Assembly (NCBI RefSeq): GCF_033304595.1
Contig: NZ_CP116341.1
Span: 3,017,001 to 3,081,000 of the forward strand
Source: Sporosarcina jeotgali
GTDB lineage: Bacteria > Bacillota > Bacilli > Bacillales_A > Planococcaceae
DNA: 64,000 nucleotides
Reading direction: 5' to 3'
The translations under genes and the position numbers were made by a program. The notes beneath the pieces were generated by a model that was not told the DNA's origin, did not search any database, and worked only from the letters and a program-made list of their open reading frames with translations. Below, piece by piece: positions 1-8,009 of the stretch. Position 1 is the stretch's first letter. Each line of letters starts with the position of its first letter.

Positions 1-480
1 TGCAATAATAATCACTTCTTCATTAATTGTAGAAGGATCTGAAACATGAACGCCTAATAATTTTGCTAGAAGACGTTTCGTTACGTCACGAACGTCTGCA
101 GCACGTTCTCTCATATATTCGTTATCCATCGCCTCGAACATTGCCGTGAACGTATCTGCAGCCTGCTGCAAGGCGAATTCTGCATTGACGCCCTGTTCAA
201 TACTGCCTTTAACGCTGCTCTCAAGCTCAGGATCATTTAACACGAGTAAATGCGCGCTGAAAATCGCTGCTTTGTCTTCTCCGAAGTTTTCGGCTGCTTT
301 TGCTCGAATCGCTTCAAGTTCGACCGCCGCTTCAGCTTTCGCTGATTCAAATCGGACAATTTCCAGTTCCGGCTGCTCGACAGTTCGTTTTTCGACTGTT
401 AGGTCTGGCGTTTCCAAACGGTACGCTTTGGCGATCGCTATGCCGTCGGATACACCGATGCCTGTAATGGTTTGTTTCAC
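1..480 (-). CDS. ptsI: PTS enzyme I, N-terminal part (cut by window edge)
   Basis: Phosphoenolpyruvate-protein phosphotransferase, which passes phosphate from PEP to HPr in the cytoplasm. The minus-strand frame is open from a GTG at 480 to the window edge, giving 160 residues that begin MKQTITGIGVSDGIAIAKAY, the typical EI opening, followed by the helical HPr-binding region (FSAHLLVLNDPEL). The phosphorylated histidine lies further on, outside the window. The GTG overlaps the ptsH stop (GTGA), so the two genes are translationally coupled. Family is certain; the C-terminal two thirds are not visible. Confidence 0.93.
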   Translation of the reverse strand, partial: MKQTITGIGVSDGIAIAKAYRLETPDLTVEKRTVEQPELEIVRFESAKAEAAVELEAIRAKAAENFGEDKAAIFSAHLLVLNDPELESSVKGSIEQGVNAEFALQQAADTFTAMFEAMDNEYMRERAADVRDVTKRLLAKLLGVHVSDPSTINEEVIIIA

Positions 481-743
481 TCGCCGATACTTTCTGATTT
501 CATAATGTCTTCCACTTTTGCGATCGCCTCTGACTCGTCAGCGCCGTCTGCTGCAATTTCAACTTGCGCACCGGATTCAATCCCCATGCCCATAACACCC
601 ATGATGGATTTCAAGTTAGCAGTTCGTTCTTTATACGTAATGGTTACGTCTGATTTGAAAGGCGTTACTGCGGATACGAGCATTGAACACGGACGTGCGT
701 GCAACCCTTCGCTGCTTGTGATTGTGAATGTTTTCTTTTCCAT
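477..743 (-). CDS. ptsH: Phosphocarrier protein HPr
   Basis: Small PTS phosphocarrier of 88 residues that moves phosphate from enzyme I to the IIA domains. His15 sits in GLHARP and the HPr-kinase target Ser46 sits in LKSIMGVM, so the protein can serve both transport and CcpA signalling. The chosen ATG at 743 has AAAGGAG 8 bases upstream and gives the family length; an in-frame start at 767 would add eight non-family residues. It follows the SIS gene by about 20 bases and overlaps ptsI, so here ptsHI are the tail of the nag operon. Confidence 0.95.
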   Translation of the reverse strand: MEKKTFTITSSEGLHARPCSMLVSAVTPFKSDVTITYKERTANLKSIMGVMGMGIESGAQVEIAADGADESEAIAKVEDIMKSESIGE

Positions 744-763
744 AACTAAATCTCTCCTTTTAG

Positions 764-1495
764 TCAAAACTGGATGCGATCGCTGTAGTTGGCGACAAGA
801 GCATCATTGTGTTGTTCGTTGCCTTCTAGATTACCGCTTTTGAATACAGGCGGTTCCATTCCATTCTCACTCATTCGTACGACAACCTCGCAGAACAAGG
901 CGTGCAGCAATGCATTTCCGATCACTGAGGATGCCGGACCGCATTGAATTCCTTCCATGTCCATGATTCCATCGCCTGGAGGGACTTTTGTATCCAGCAC
1001 AGCGGACACGGCCGATTCCAGTCGCTTGCCTGAAGAATGACGAGAAGGATGTTCTCTTTCAGTATACAATAAAGACTGGATGGAAACCGTATATGCGCCT
1101 TGTGCATTTGCATATTCCGCCATATCAATCGGAACCGGGTTACGTCCTGAATTTGAAATAATGATTACGGCATCTTCCGGCCGTATATCAAGGCTTGTTA
1201 AAAAGGTTTTGCTGAAGTCAGGATCTTTTTCGTTTTTAGATGAAAGCAGCGCTCCTTCGTGCAACATTAGCGGCCCAATAGAAATGGGCTGTACACACGC
1301 CAGACTTCCCGCACGGAAAAAGCCTTCCTGCGCCAGCAATTGAGAATGGCCTGATCCGAAAAGATGGATGATGCCGCCTCGCGTTATTCGATCAGCGAGC
1401 TGCCCGGCTGCCCGTTCCACTGTTTCTTTTGCTTCATGACCTGCTTCTGTTAAGAGAGTTGTGATCTCGCTGATATATGAATTCATGGCATTCAC
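764..1495 (-). CDS. SIS-domain phosphosugar-binding protein (UPF0309/COG4821 type)
   Basis: A single-domain SIS protein of about 240 residues. The phosphosugar-binding signatures are GSGHSQLLAQE near residue 47 and IIISNSGRNPVP near residue 112; the second matches the serine-rich loop of sugar isomerases. Relatives are uncharacterised but related to MurQ and phosphosugar isomerases. The start at 1495 makes an ATGA overlap with nagR; an ATG at 1486 has better spacing from GGAAGGTG. It lies where nagB might be expected in a nag operon, yet it does not look like NagB (glucosamine-6-P deaminase). Its substrate is unknown; an amino-sugar phosphate is an inference from context. Confidence 0.8.
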   Translation of the reverse strand: MNAMNSYISEITTLLTEAGHEAKETVERAAGQLADRITRGGIIHLFGSGHSQLLAQEGFFRAGSLACVQPISIGPLMLHEGALLSSKNEKDPDFSKTFLTSLDIRPEDAVIIISNSGRNPVPIDMAEYANAQGAYTVSIQSLLYTEREHPSRHSSGKRLESAVSAVLDTKVPPGDGIMDMEGIQCGPASSVIGNALLHALFCEVVVRMSENGMEPPVFKSGNLEGNEQHNDALVANYSDRIQF

Positions 1496-2214
1496 CTTCC
1501 GATTTCACTAATGAATTTATATCGATCTGCCCGATATGTGCTCCGGACGACTTCAAAGATGCGACCGTCCATAAGGGCACTCACTCTTTCAATAAGGACA
1601 ACTGCTGCAGGAAGTGCGATTTGCAAATAACCTGCATCCTCAGTTTTAGCAAGAGCTGCCTCCATCCGCTGTGTTGCCTGCCCGATCACCAGCTTTTCCT
1701 GTTTTTCTATGAATGCATACAAAGAACCTTGCAATGCTTCTTCAGTGAGCGTTGGAAACAATTCCACAGGTAAATAAGATCGTTCAATCGCCATTGGCGT
1801 GTCATCCGCATAGCGGATACGGACCACCTTATAAACAAGTTCATCTGGAGAGATTCCGAGTCGGGCAGCAATCTGCGGTTCCGGATGGATTTTACTAAAG
1901 CTGATCAGTTTCGTCCCAGGCACCAATCCCCGCTCTTTCATGTCTTCAGTAAAGCTCGTTAACCCATTAAGCGGTTGTTCCATCTTCTCTTCCGCCACAA
2001 ACGTACCGCGGCCTTTTTCACGATAAAGAAGTCCGTCCTTGACTAAGTTCGTAAGTGACTGACGAACAGTCATGCGACTCACACCGAACATGTCCGTCAA
2101 TTCCCGCTCAGATGGAATTAAAGATTTTACAGGATACACGCCTTGAGCGATTTGCTCTTTTAAAAAATCTTCAATTTGAACGTAAATCGGGATGGCGGAT
2201 TGCTTATCTAGCAT
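1492..2214 (-). CDS. nagR: GntR/HutC-family repressor NagR (YvoA)
   Basis: Transcriptional repressor of GlcNAc use, about 240 residues. The N-terminal winged helix-turn-helix contains PSERELTDMFGVSRMTVRQ and is followed by a UTRA ligand domain with GLTSFTEDMKERG, almost the same as Bacillus NagR, whose ligand is GlcN-6-P or GlcNAc-6-P. The ATG at 2214 (MLDKQSAIPIY) matches the family start; an upstream GTG at 2244 adds ten unlikely residues. It is cotranscribed with nagA. The likely operator is at 5430-5461 before nagE, which would make the operon autoregulated. Confidence 0.92.
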   Translation of the reverse strand: MLDKQSAIPIYVQIEDFLKEQIAQGVYPVKSLIPSERELTDMFGVSRMTVRQSLTNLVKDGLLYREKGRGTFVAEEKMEQPLNGLTSFTEDMKERGLVPGTKLISFSKIHPEPQIAARLGISPDELVYKVVRIRYADDTPMAIERSYLPVELFPTLTEEALQGSLYAFIEKQEKLVIGQATQRMEAALAKTEDAGYLQIALPAAVVLIERVSALMDGRIFEVVRSTYRADRYKFISEIGR

Positions 2215-2247
2215 GAGTGCCACCGCCAATCGCTTCCGTTGCACACG

Positions 2248-3411
2248 TTACGACTTCCCATTATGTTCATACCCGATTACACCGCCACAAATCGTATGCA
2301 TAACCGTCCACTCTTTATCGAGAATGACGATATCTGCATCATTCCCAGCAATCAGACTGCCTTTTTTCGCAAGCCCCAGCTGGCGGGCTGCGTTCCCTGA
2401 AGAAACTTTCGCAACGTCAAGCGGGCTGATTCCTAATGTACGGACGACATTTTTGACCGCATGTTCCATTGTGAGGATACTTCCCGCAAGAGTACCATCT
2501 GAAAGGCGGGCATCCGTTTCAGTTACGTGAACAGGCTGTCCTCCCAGATCATATTCACCCGGTTCAAGTCCTTTCGCACGCATTGCATCCGTAATGAGGA
2601 TAAGTCTATCCGCCCCCTTGACCCGGTAAGCGAGTTCAACTGCTTTTGGATGACTGTGGATGAAGTCTGCGATTACTTCTGCACATAATTCATCTACAAG
2701 AAGAGCCCCGCCAATCGCACCTGGCTCGCGGTGATGGAAGGGAGACATCTGGTTATATAGATGCGTAGCCTGTACAGCTCCTGCTTCTGCAGCTTCTTCC
2801 ATTTGAGCAATTGTCGCATTCGTATGACCCATGGACGCAACAATGCCTTCAGCTGCCAGCTTTCGGATGAACGACATTCCGTTTTCTTCTTCCGGTGCGA
2901 GTGTAACCATGCGGATTTTGCCTTCTGCTGCCTTCTGCCAAGCATCAAACTGTTCTGCATCAGGAGGGCAAATGTATTCAATCGGTTGTGCGCCTGCACG
3001 CTTTGGCGATACGAATGGCCCTTCAAGGTGAACGCCCAGCATCTGTGCTTGTCCAGGTTTCGTTGTGAAGGCCGCTGCATTTTTTAATGCCGCTTCAATC
3101 GCCCCAGGAGCTTGTGTCATCGAAGTTGCTAAAAATGATGTTGTTCCTTCTTTAGGAAGGACATCGGCCATTGTTTGTAACGCCTCTTCCGTCGCATCCA
3201 TCACATCCGCTCCAGATGCTCCGTGAATGTGCATATCGATGAACCCAGGCAATACATATCCGCCTTGGGCATCTATTTGTTGATTGGCTTGGCGCTTTAT
3301 GGAAGTCCCGACTTCTTGGATCATCCCATCTTCTATGAACACTTCACCTTTTTCAAGAATTCCTTCTGGTGTTACAACGGTTCCGTTTGTCAGTAAAATT
3401 GTGTGTGCCAT
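2248..3411 (-). CDS. nagA: N-acetylglucosamine-6-phosphate deacetylase
   Basis: Amidohydrolase that converts GlcNAc-6-P to GlcN-6-P plus acetate in the cytoplasm. Metal and catalytic motifs are all present: HIH in GFIDMHIHG, the glutamate in GVHLEGPF, histidines in SMGHTNAT and THLYNQMSPFHHREPG, and the catalytic Asp in LITDAMRAKG. The ATG at 3411 has AAGGAG 9 bases upstream and gives 387 residues, the usual length. A start at 3477 would read through the hairpin between nagE and nagA. Confidence 0.96.
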   Translation of the reverse strand: MAHTILLTNGTVVTPEGILEKGEVFIEDGMIQEVGTSIKRQANQQIDAQGGYVLPGFIDMHIHGASGADVMDATEEALQTMADVLPKEGTTSFLATSMTQAPGAIEAALKNAAAFTTKPGQAQMLGVHLEGPFVSPKRAGAQPIEYICPPDAEQFDAWQKAAEGKIRMVTLAPEEENGMSFIRKLAAEGIVASMGHTNATIAQMEEAAEAGAVQATHLYNQMSPFHHREPGAIGGALLVDELCAEVIADFIHSHPKAVELAYRVKGADRLILITDAMRAKGLEPGEYDLGGQPVHVTETDARLSDGTLAGSILTMEHAVKNVVRTLGISPLDVAKVSSGNAARQLGLAKKGSLIAGNDADIVILDKEWTVMHTICGGVIGYEHNGKS

Positions 3412-3435
3412 TGCTGTCCGCTCCTTAAGAAAATA

Positions 3436-3470
3436 CGCCGGAAGAGTGACTGTCGTCTCTCCCGCCGGCG
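3436..3470 (-). other. Stem-loop between nagE and nagA
   Basis: On the minus strand CGCCGG pairs with CCGGCG, with an inner GAG/CTC pairing, in the 69 bases between the nagE stop and the nagA start. A short TATTTTC follows, too weak for a clear terminator. It may be an mRNA processing or stability element that sets the nagE:nagA ratio. The role is inferred. Confidence 0.35.
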
Positions 3471-3480
3471 TAATCATTTA

Positions 3481-5388
3481 TTATTCATCAACTTTAACAA
3501 TTGAATCTGTTCCTTTACGTTGGAACCCTTTTTTCAAGATGTGCAGGTTGGCTTTTTCTACGTTTGTGAAAATGACCGGTGTTACAACGGACGGAGCATT
3601 TGCTTTGATGTAGTCTAAGTCAATGTTCAACAACGCATCGCCCCGCTGAATGAGCTGACCGTTTTCTACAAGCAATTCAAATCCTTTACCGTTCAACTTC
3701 ACTGTATCCAGACCTACGTGAATGAGAACTTCTACGCCAGTGTCTGTTTCAAGACCGATTGCATGATTTGTCGGGAAGACACTCACGACTTTACCGTCAA
3801 TTGGTGAATGAATCGTTTTCCCTTTCGGCATGATTCCGAAACCAGGCCCCATCATTTCCTTCGCAAACACTTCATCTGGAACTTCTGAAAGCTCAATGAT
3901 GTCTCCGTCGATTGGCATATGGAAATCAGATTCAGGTAATGCTTTCACACTGTGCGGCTGTGTATCCAGTTCCATAGACTCTTCTGTTTTCGGAGCTGGA
4001 TTACCGTTCTTCATACGTCGTTTCATCGCTTCAGCTAAGAATTCAACAGCTGTTCCGATGACAACTTGAACGTTTGTTTTACTAATTTTCATGTAACCCA
4101 TTGCGCCATAACGCTTCAATTCTTTTTCATCGACAACATCAGAATTTTTAACAGTTAGACGTAAACGAGTTGTACAGTAGTCAATGGCTTGAATATTATC
4201 AAGACCTCCAAGCGCTTCAATCGTATGATACGCCTTAACTTCAACGATATCGTCGCTGTAGACAGCAGTATCTTCTACCATATCTTCGTCATCTTCACGA
4301 CCCGGTGTTTTCAAGTCGAGCTTCACAATAAGGAAGTAGAAGACTACAAAGTAGATGACACCGAATACGAGACCTATCACTAACAAGGTCAATGGATTTT
4401 GCGCCAATCCATAGTTGAGGACATAGTCAATCGCACCTGCTGAGAATCCAAATCCGTGATGGACGTCAAACATATACGATACGATCATCGAAGCACCTGT
4501 TAACAATGCGTGAACTACATATAGAACTGGTGAAAGGAACATGAACGCAAATTCGATTGGCTCTGTAATACCAGTAAGGAATGAAGTGAATGCGATACTG
4601 AATAACATACCGCCGACAATTGCTTTCTTTTCCTTTTTAGCTGCCGCATACATTGCGAGACACGCTGCAGGCAGACCGAACATCATAATCGGGAAGAAAC
4701 CAGACAAGAATGGTCCTGCTGTTGGATCTCCCTTAAGGAAACGGTTGATTTCCCCTTTAACTACTTCACCGCTTGCATCCGTGAATGTACCAAAGTCGAA
4801 CCAAACCACTGTGTTAATAACGTGGTGAAGACCTGTAGGGATCAATAGACGGTTCAAGAATCCGTACGCGCCTACTCCAAGTGTTCCTGCACCGAGTACC
4901 CAGTTACCGATGCTGTCGATAACGTGTTGAATTGGCGGCCATGCAAAGAAGAGTACACCCGCAAGTACAGTCATTGCAGCTGCTGTAACGATAGGGACGA
5001 ATCTTCGTCCTCCAAAGAATGCTAAGAAATCCGGTAATTTAATATTATAAAAGCGATTATAAAGAACGCCGGCTACAATACCGGAAATGATACCGCCGAA
5101 TACACCCATATTAATGGATTCATCGACTGCTTTTAAAGCACTAGTCAGTACTAAGAAACCGACAGCTCCGGCTAATGCCGCACCGCCACTATTGTCATGC
5201 GCAAATCCCATTGCAATACCAATGGCAAAGATTAAAGCCAAGTTACCAATAATTCCATCTCCCGCTGCCGCGATTAGAGGAACGTTCAGCAGATCTGGCT
5301 GCCCGAGTCGCAAAAGCAATGCAGCTGCCGGCAAGGTCGCAATCGGAAACATTAGTGATTTACCGATGCGCTGAATAAAGTTCATCAT
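3481..5388 (-). CDS. nagE: PTS N-acetylglucosamine permease, IICBA
   Basis: Membrane permease that phosphorylates GlcNAc during uptake, 635 residues in the order IIC-IIB-IIA. The IIC domain (to about residue 370) has about ten membrane segments and the GlcNAc/glucose-type GITEPIEFAFMF motif. The IIB Cys is in DYCTTRLRLTVKN near residue 405. The IIA domain (from about 490) has the active His in LIHVGLDTVKLNG. The fused IIA makes the protein self-sufficient. The start has AAAGGAG 8 bases upstream. It is the first gene of the nag operon. Confidence 0.95.
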   Translation of the reverse strand: MMNFIQRIGKSLMFPIATLPAAALLLRLGQPDLLNVPLIAAAGDGIIGNLALIFAIGIAMGFAHDNSGGAALAGAVGFLVLTSALKAVDESINMGVFGGIISGIVAGVLYNRFYNIKLPDFLAFFGGRRFVPIVTAAAMTVLAGVLFFAWPPIQHVIDSIGNWVLGAGTLGVGAYGFLNRLLIPTGLHHVINTVVWFDFGTFTDASGEVVKGEINRFLKGDPTAGPFLSGFFPIMMFGLPAACLAMYAAAKKEKKAIVGGMLFSIAFTSFLTGITEPIEFAFMFLSPVLYVVHALLTGASMIVSYMFDVHHGFGFSAGAIDYVLNYGLAQNPLTLLVIGLVFGVIYFVVFYFLIVKLDLKTPGREDDEDMVEDTAVYSDDIVEVKAYHTIEALGGLDNIQAIDYCTTRLRLTVKNSDVVDEKELKRYGAMGYMKISKTNVQVVIGTAVEFLAEAMKRRMKNGNPAPKTEESMELDTQPHSVKALPESDFHMPIDGDIIELSEVPDEVFAKEMMGPGFGIMPKGKTIHSPIDGKVVSVFPTNHAIGLETDTGVEVLIHVGLDTVKLNGKGFELLVENGQLIQRGDALLNIDLDYIKANAPSVVTPVIFTNVEKANLHILKKGFQRKGTDSIVKVDE

Positions 5389-5423
5389 CTTCTTCTCACT
5401 CCTTTTTAGTTATCTTACTATTC

Positions 5424-5461
5424 ACTATACCGCTATACCGGTCTAGTTGTCTATACCAATT
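5424..5461 (-). promoter_or_regulatory. nag operon promoter with NagR (dre-type) operator
   Basis: On the minus strand ATTGGTATAGACAACTAGAC (top strand about 5442-5461) is very close to the known NagR/YvoA dre site, and two further GGTATAG half-sites follow toward the gene. A possible promoter, TAGACA (5453-5448), 18 bases, TATAGT (5429-5424), has its spacer filled by the operator, which fits repression by NagR. The operator call rests on established dre sequences; promoter hexamers are an inference. Confidence 0.75.
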
Positions 5462-5482
5462 AAACCAGAAAACGAGAAGGAA

Positions 5483-5496
5483 TGTAAGCGTTTTTA
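5483..5496 (-). promoter_or_regulatory. CcpA cre site upstream of nagE
   Basis: TGTAAGCGTTTTTA (or TAAAAACGCTTACA on the other strand) matches the cre consensus TGWAARCGYTWNCW at 13 of 14 positions. It lies about 30 bases upstream of the proposed nagE -35 box, a position seen in both CcpA repression and activation. Confidence 0.6.
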
Positions 5497-5528
5497 TGAA
5501 TTTATGTTGAAAAGTTTGCGATTATGCA

Positions 5529-5563
5529 TAAAAAAGCGATTGCAGAGAGATCTGCAACCGCTC
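5529..5563 (-). terminator. Intrinsic terminator of crr
   Basis: On the minus strand AGCGGTTGCAGA pairs with TCTGCAATCGCT around a TCTC loop, followed by six Ts. It lies just after the crr stop and separates crr from the nag promoter. Confidence 0.88.
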
Positions 5564-5592
5564 TAATTAGTGTTTCAACCTATTAAATAGAC

Positions 5593-6135
5593 TTATGCAT
5601 CAACACGAACGAGGCCAGTAGTCCCTTTCGTCAGCTGACCTTCTTTCAGCAAATGGATTTTCTCTTTTTCAGTGTTTGTAAAAATGACGGGTGTGATTGC
5701 GGACGGTGCATTTGCTTTGATGTATTCAACGTCAATTTTCAACAGCGCATCTCCGCGGCGAATTGCCTGCTCGTTCTCAACCAGTAAATCGAAACCTTCC
5801 CCGTTCAATTTCACCGTATCCAATCCGACGTGAATCAGAATTTCAACACCTGTTTCAGATTCCAGTCCAATTGCATGTTTCGTCGGGAATACGCTGACGA
5901 CCTTACCGTCGACAGGTGAGCAAATTGTATCTCCTGACGGGTCAATCGCAAACCCCGGGCCCATCATTTCCTGCGCGAATACGGGATCCGGCACTTCGGA
6001 TAAAGGAAGAACAGTCCCCTCAATCGGCATTGCGAAACGTTCTTCTCCAATTCCTTTTTCTGCAGATGTCTGCTTCTCTTCAGCCGGGCTTTCTCCTTTT
6101 AACGACTGGGCCATCTTTTTAAAGAAATTAGCCAT
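5593..6135 (-). CDS. crr: Stand-alone PTS glucose-type EIIA
   Basis: A 180-residue soluble IIA(Glc)-family phosphocarrier. After a variable, charged N-terminus (about 35 residues), the domain runs from FAMPIEG to the end, with both conserved histidines, in TKHAIGLES and LIHVGLDTVKLNG. It is about 70% identical by eye to the IIA domain of NagE next door, so the two probably arose by duplication. It could phosphorylate a IICB permease lacking its own IIA. It sits 64 bases after the rocB-like gene with no clear terminator between them. Confidence 0.92.
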   Translation of the reverse strand: MANFFKKMAQSLKGESPAEEKQTSAEKGIGEERFAMPIEGTVLPLSEVPDPVFAQEMMGPGFAIDPSGDTICSPVDGKVVSVFPTKHAIGLESETGVEILIHVGLDTVKLNGEGFDLLVENEQAIRRGDALLKIDVEYIKANAPSAITPVIFTNTEKEKIHLLKEGQLTKGTTGLVRVDA

Positions 6136-6199
6136 TCTTCCACTCTCCTTCTATCCTGTTCATGTGTATTGTTCACTGAATTCATCTACACTATCCAAG

Positions 6200-7822
6200 T
6201 TACTTCCCGCAAAAGTGCATAGCAAGCGTCTCCAGCATTTGAGGAAGGCGCACAAAAGCACTTTCGATATGCAGTCTCTCTGTACGCTGGTGAGCATCCT
6301 TACCAAATGGACCGACGTTCAGAACTGGAGCGTCCAGGGCCTTCATTTCTTCAAATGGCATCCAATAGGTTGAGCCCCATACAGGTGTATTCCGTTCAAA
6401 TGATTTCCAGCCTGTTCCTTCGTCTTCATAATGAACATAGCTCAAATCACTAATTCCGTTGAAATAGTGGATTTGTGATACTTCTGTCCCAAGTGAAGTT
6501 GCTTTGTCTTGCATCAGCTGTACAAGTTCCTGAACGAGTGCATCGTCCGACGTATTTACGGCAGGATAATAAGGCGGTGCAAACAATAGAACTGTTGCAG
6601 GAGCCAGCTCTTGGCATTCAATCATCAGGGTATCGACGATTTTGAACGATTTGTCGCGATCGTCAAGCTCCCAATCACCGGAAACTTCGGTAATAATCCT
6701 TTTTACTTCAGCTTCGCCCAATTTGTTAGTAGCGTAATCCATCAGCTCTTCAAATTTGAGAAGTTTGATTTCACCAATTTTAGAAATCCCTTCACGTTCA
6801 CTCACTTCGGTATAGGCGGATTCACATGCACGGACTGCTTCTTTAGCAATGCCTTCAAATAATTCCATAACTTCCGCCGCAGTGCGTCTCATTGTGAAAA
6901 CGTTATAAAGCGCGGTGGAACGATATGGTGTTTGCACAGAATAATGTGCTTTTAAATCTTTTTGCTGCAGCGTCACGGGCAGCGGTGTGGTTTCGCCATG
7001 ATCCGTTTCTTCAAATACATTGTTCCATTCCATACGCTGTGTTAAAAAAGAAGCCATGAACGTTGATGTAATTCCTTTCAACGGTTCCCCTACATGTGTT
7101 TCTCTTCCATAAAACAAAGCAGCAGGCATAATCTTACCGATGGATCCCGAGTAAATGTATTCTCTTAGATCACCCGGCTCCTGAGAGAAAACAGGTTCGC
7201 CATTTAAAAACAACGTATACGTCAGATCATGTTCTTGCTTCATGCGAACGAGTGATTTCACCGCGGTACGCATACCGGCAGAGCTCACTTCTTCGTCAGG
7301 AACAGCTAGCAGCACTAAGTTTACTGGCCATTGTTCCGATGCCGCTTTTTCAATTAAGGACATATGCAATGCAAGTCCCATTTTCATGTCCATAGTTCCA
7401 CGGCCAAACAAATATTCCCCAGATTCTAAATCGGTCAATGCCTCTTCAGGAAGCTCGTCTTTATATTCATGTAATTTCACGGTCAGCTCTTCAGGATGGA
7501 ACGCAAATGGCTCAAGTGCGCCATATTCTTCTGTCCACACTGTGTCAAAGTGGCTAATCAGCACAATTGTATCCTGTGCTTTATGGTTTTTATACAATGC
7601 AGTGACTGAATTACGTCCAAGACCTGCATCATGCAACTCCAACTGTTCGGGATGTGCTTCGAAGTAAGGAACACTTTTCAACTTTTCAGCGAGTCGATGC
7701 GGGAAAGCTTTTTCTCCTTCGGTTGTTGTCCGACTCTCCCAATTCACAAGTTCGCACAATAGTGCGCGTAATGTTTCAGGTGTATTCCATTGCAGTTCTG
7801 TTTCAGTATGTTGGTTTGCCAT
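6200..7822 (-). CDS. M20 metallopeptidase, RocB-like
   Basis: A 540-residue M20-family amidohydrolase of the RocB (arginine utilisation) type, longer than common M20 enzymes. Metal motifs are visible: LISHFDTVW near residue 90, GRGTMDMKMG near 142, PDEEVSSAG near 175 and GPFGKDAHQRTERL near the C-terminus. RocB proteins are linked to arginine/ornithine catabolism but their reaction is not settled. The start has GGGGGAGGG upstream. No arginase or ornithine genes are beside it, so the substrate is open. Confidence 0.82.
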   Translation of the reverse strand: MANQHTETELQWNTPETLRALLCELVNWESRTTTEGEKAFPHRLAEKLKSVPYFEAHPEQLELHDAGLGRNSVTALYKNHKAQDTIVLISHFDTVWTEEYGALEPFAFHPEELTVKLHEYKDELPEEALTDLESGEYLFGRGTMDMKMGLALHMSLIEKAASEQWPVNLVLLAVPDEEVSSAGMRTAVKSLVRMKQEHDLTYTLFLNGEPVFSQEPGDLREYIYSGSIGKIMPAALFYGRETHVGEPLKGITSTFMASFLTQRMEWNNVFEETDHGETTPLPVTLQQKDLKAHYSVQTPYRSTALYNVFTMRRTAAEVMELFEGIAKEAVRACESAYTEVSEREGISKIGEIKLLKFEELMDYATNKLGEAEVKRIITEVSGDWELDDRDKSFKIVDTLMIECQELAPATVLLFAPPYYPAVNTSDDALVQELVQLMQDKATSLGTEVSQIHYFNGISDLSYVHYEDEGTGWKSFERNTPVWGSTYWMPFEEMKALDAPVLNVGPFGKDAHQRTERLHIESAFVRLPQMLETLAMHFCGK

Positions 7823-7942
7823 GTAAAACCCTCCCCCTTAAATACGTACTGATGTACTGACATCCTGACAGCATAAACCTGTCATTTTTGAGTGTACGCT
7901 TTTTGTCGAAAAGAGTCACCCCTTACAGGTTAATCGTTTGAC

Positions 7943-7990
7943 TTGCATACATTAAAACTTTTGTTTAAAATATAAACATAAGTTTATATT
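7943..7990 (+). promoter_or_regulatory. psuKG promoter with overlapping perfect palindrome
   Basis: TTGCAT (7943-7948), 17 bases, TAAAAT (7966-7971) form a plausible sigma-A promoter. A perfect 9-bp inverted repeat, AATATAAAC-ATAA-GTTTATATT (7969-7990), covers the -10 box and the expected start point, as a repressor operator would. No separate regulator gene is adjacent. The N-terminal wHTH of PsuK itself is the obvious candidate. Confidence 0.6.
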
Positions 7991-8009
7991 CCATTAAAAA
8001 GAACGGGAG

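Noticed and set aside
146-505. Plus-strand frame across ptsI
   Set aside because: The minus strand encodes a clear enzyme I N-terminus from a GTG coupled to ptsH; the plus-strand frame is its shadow.
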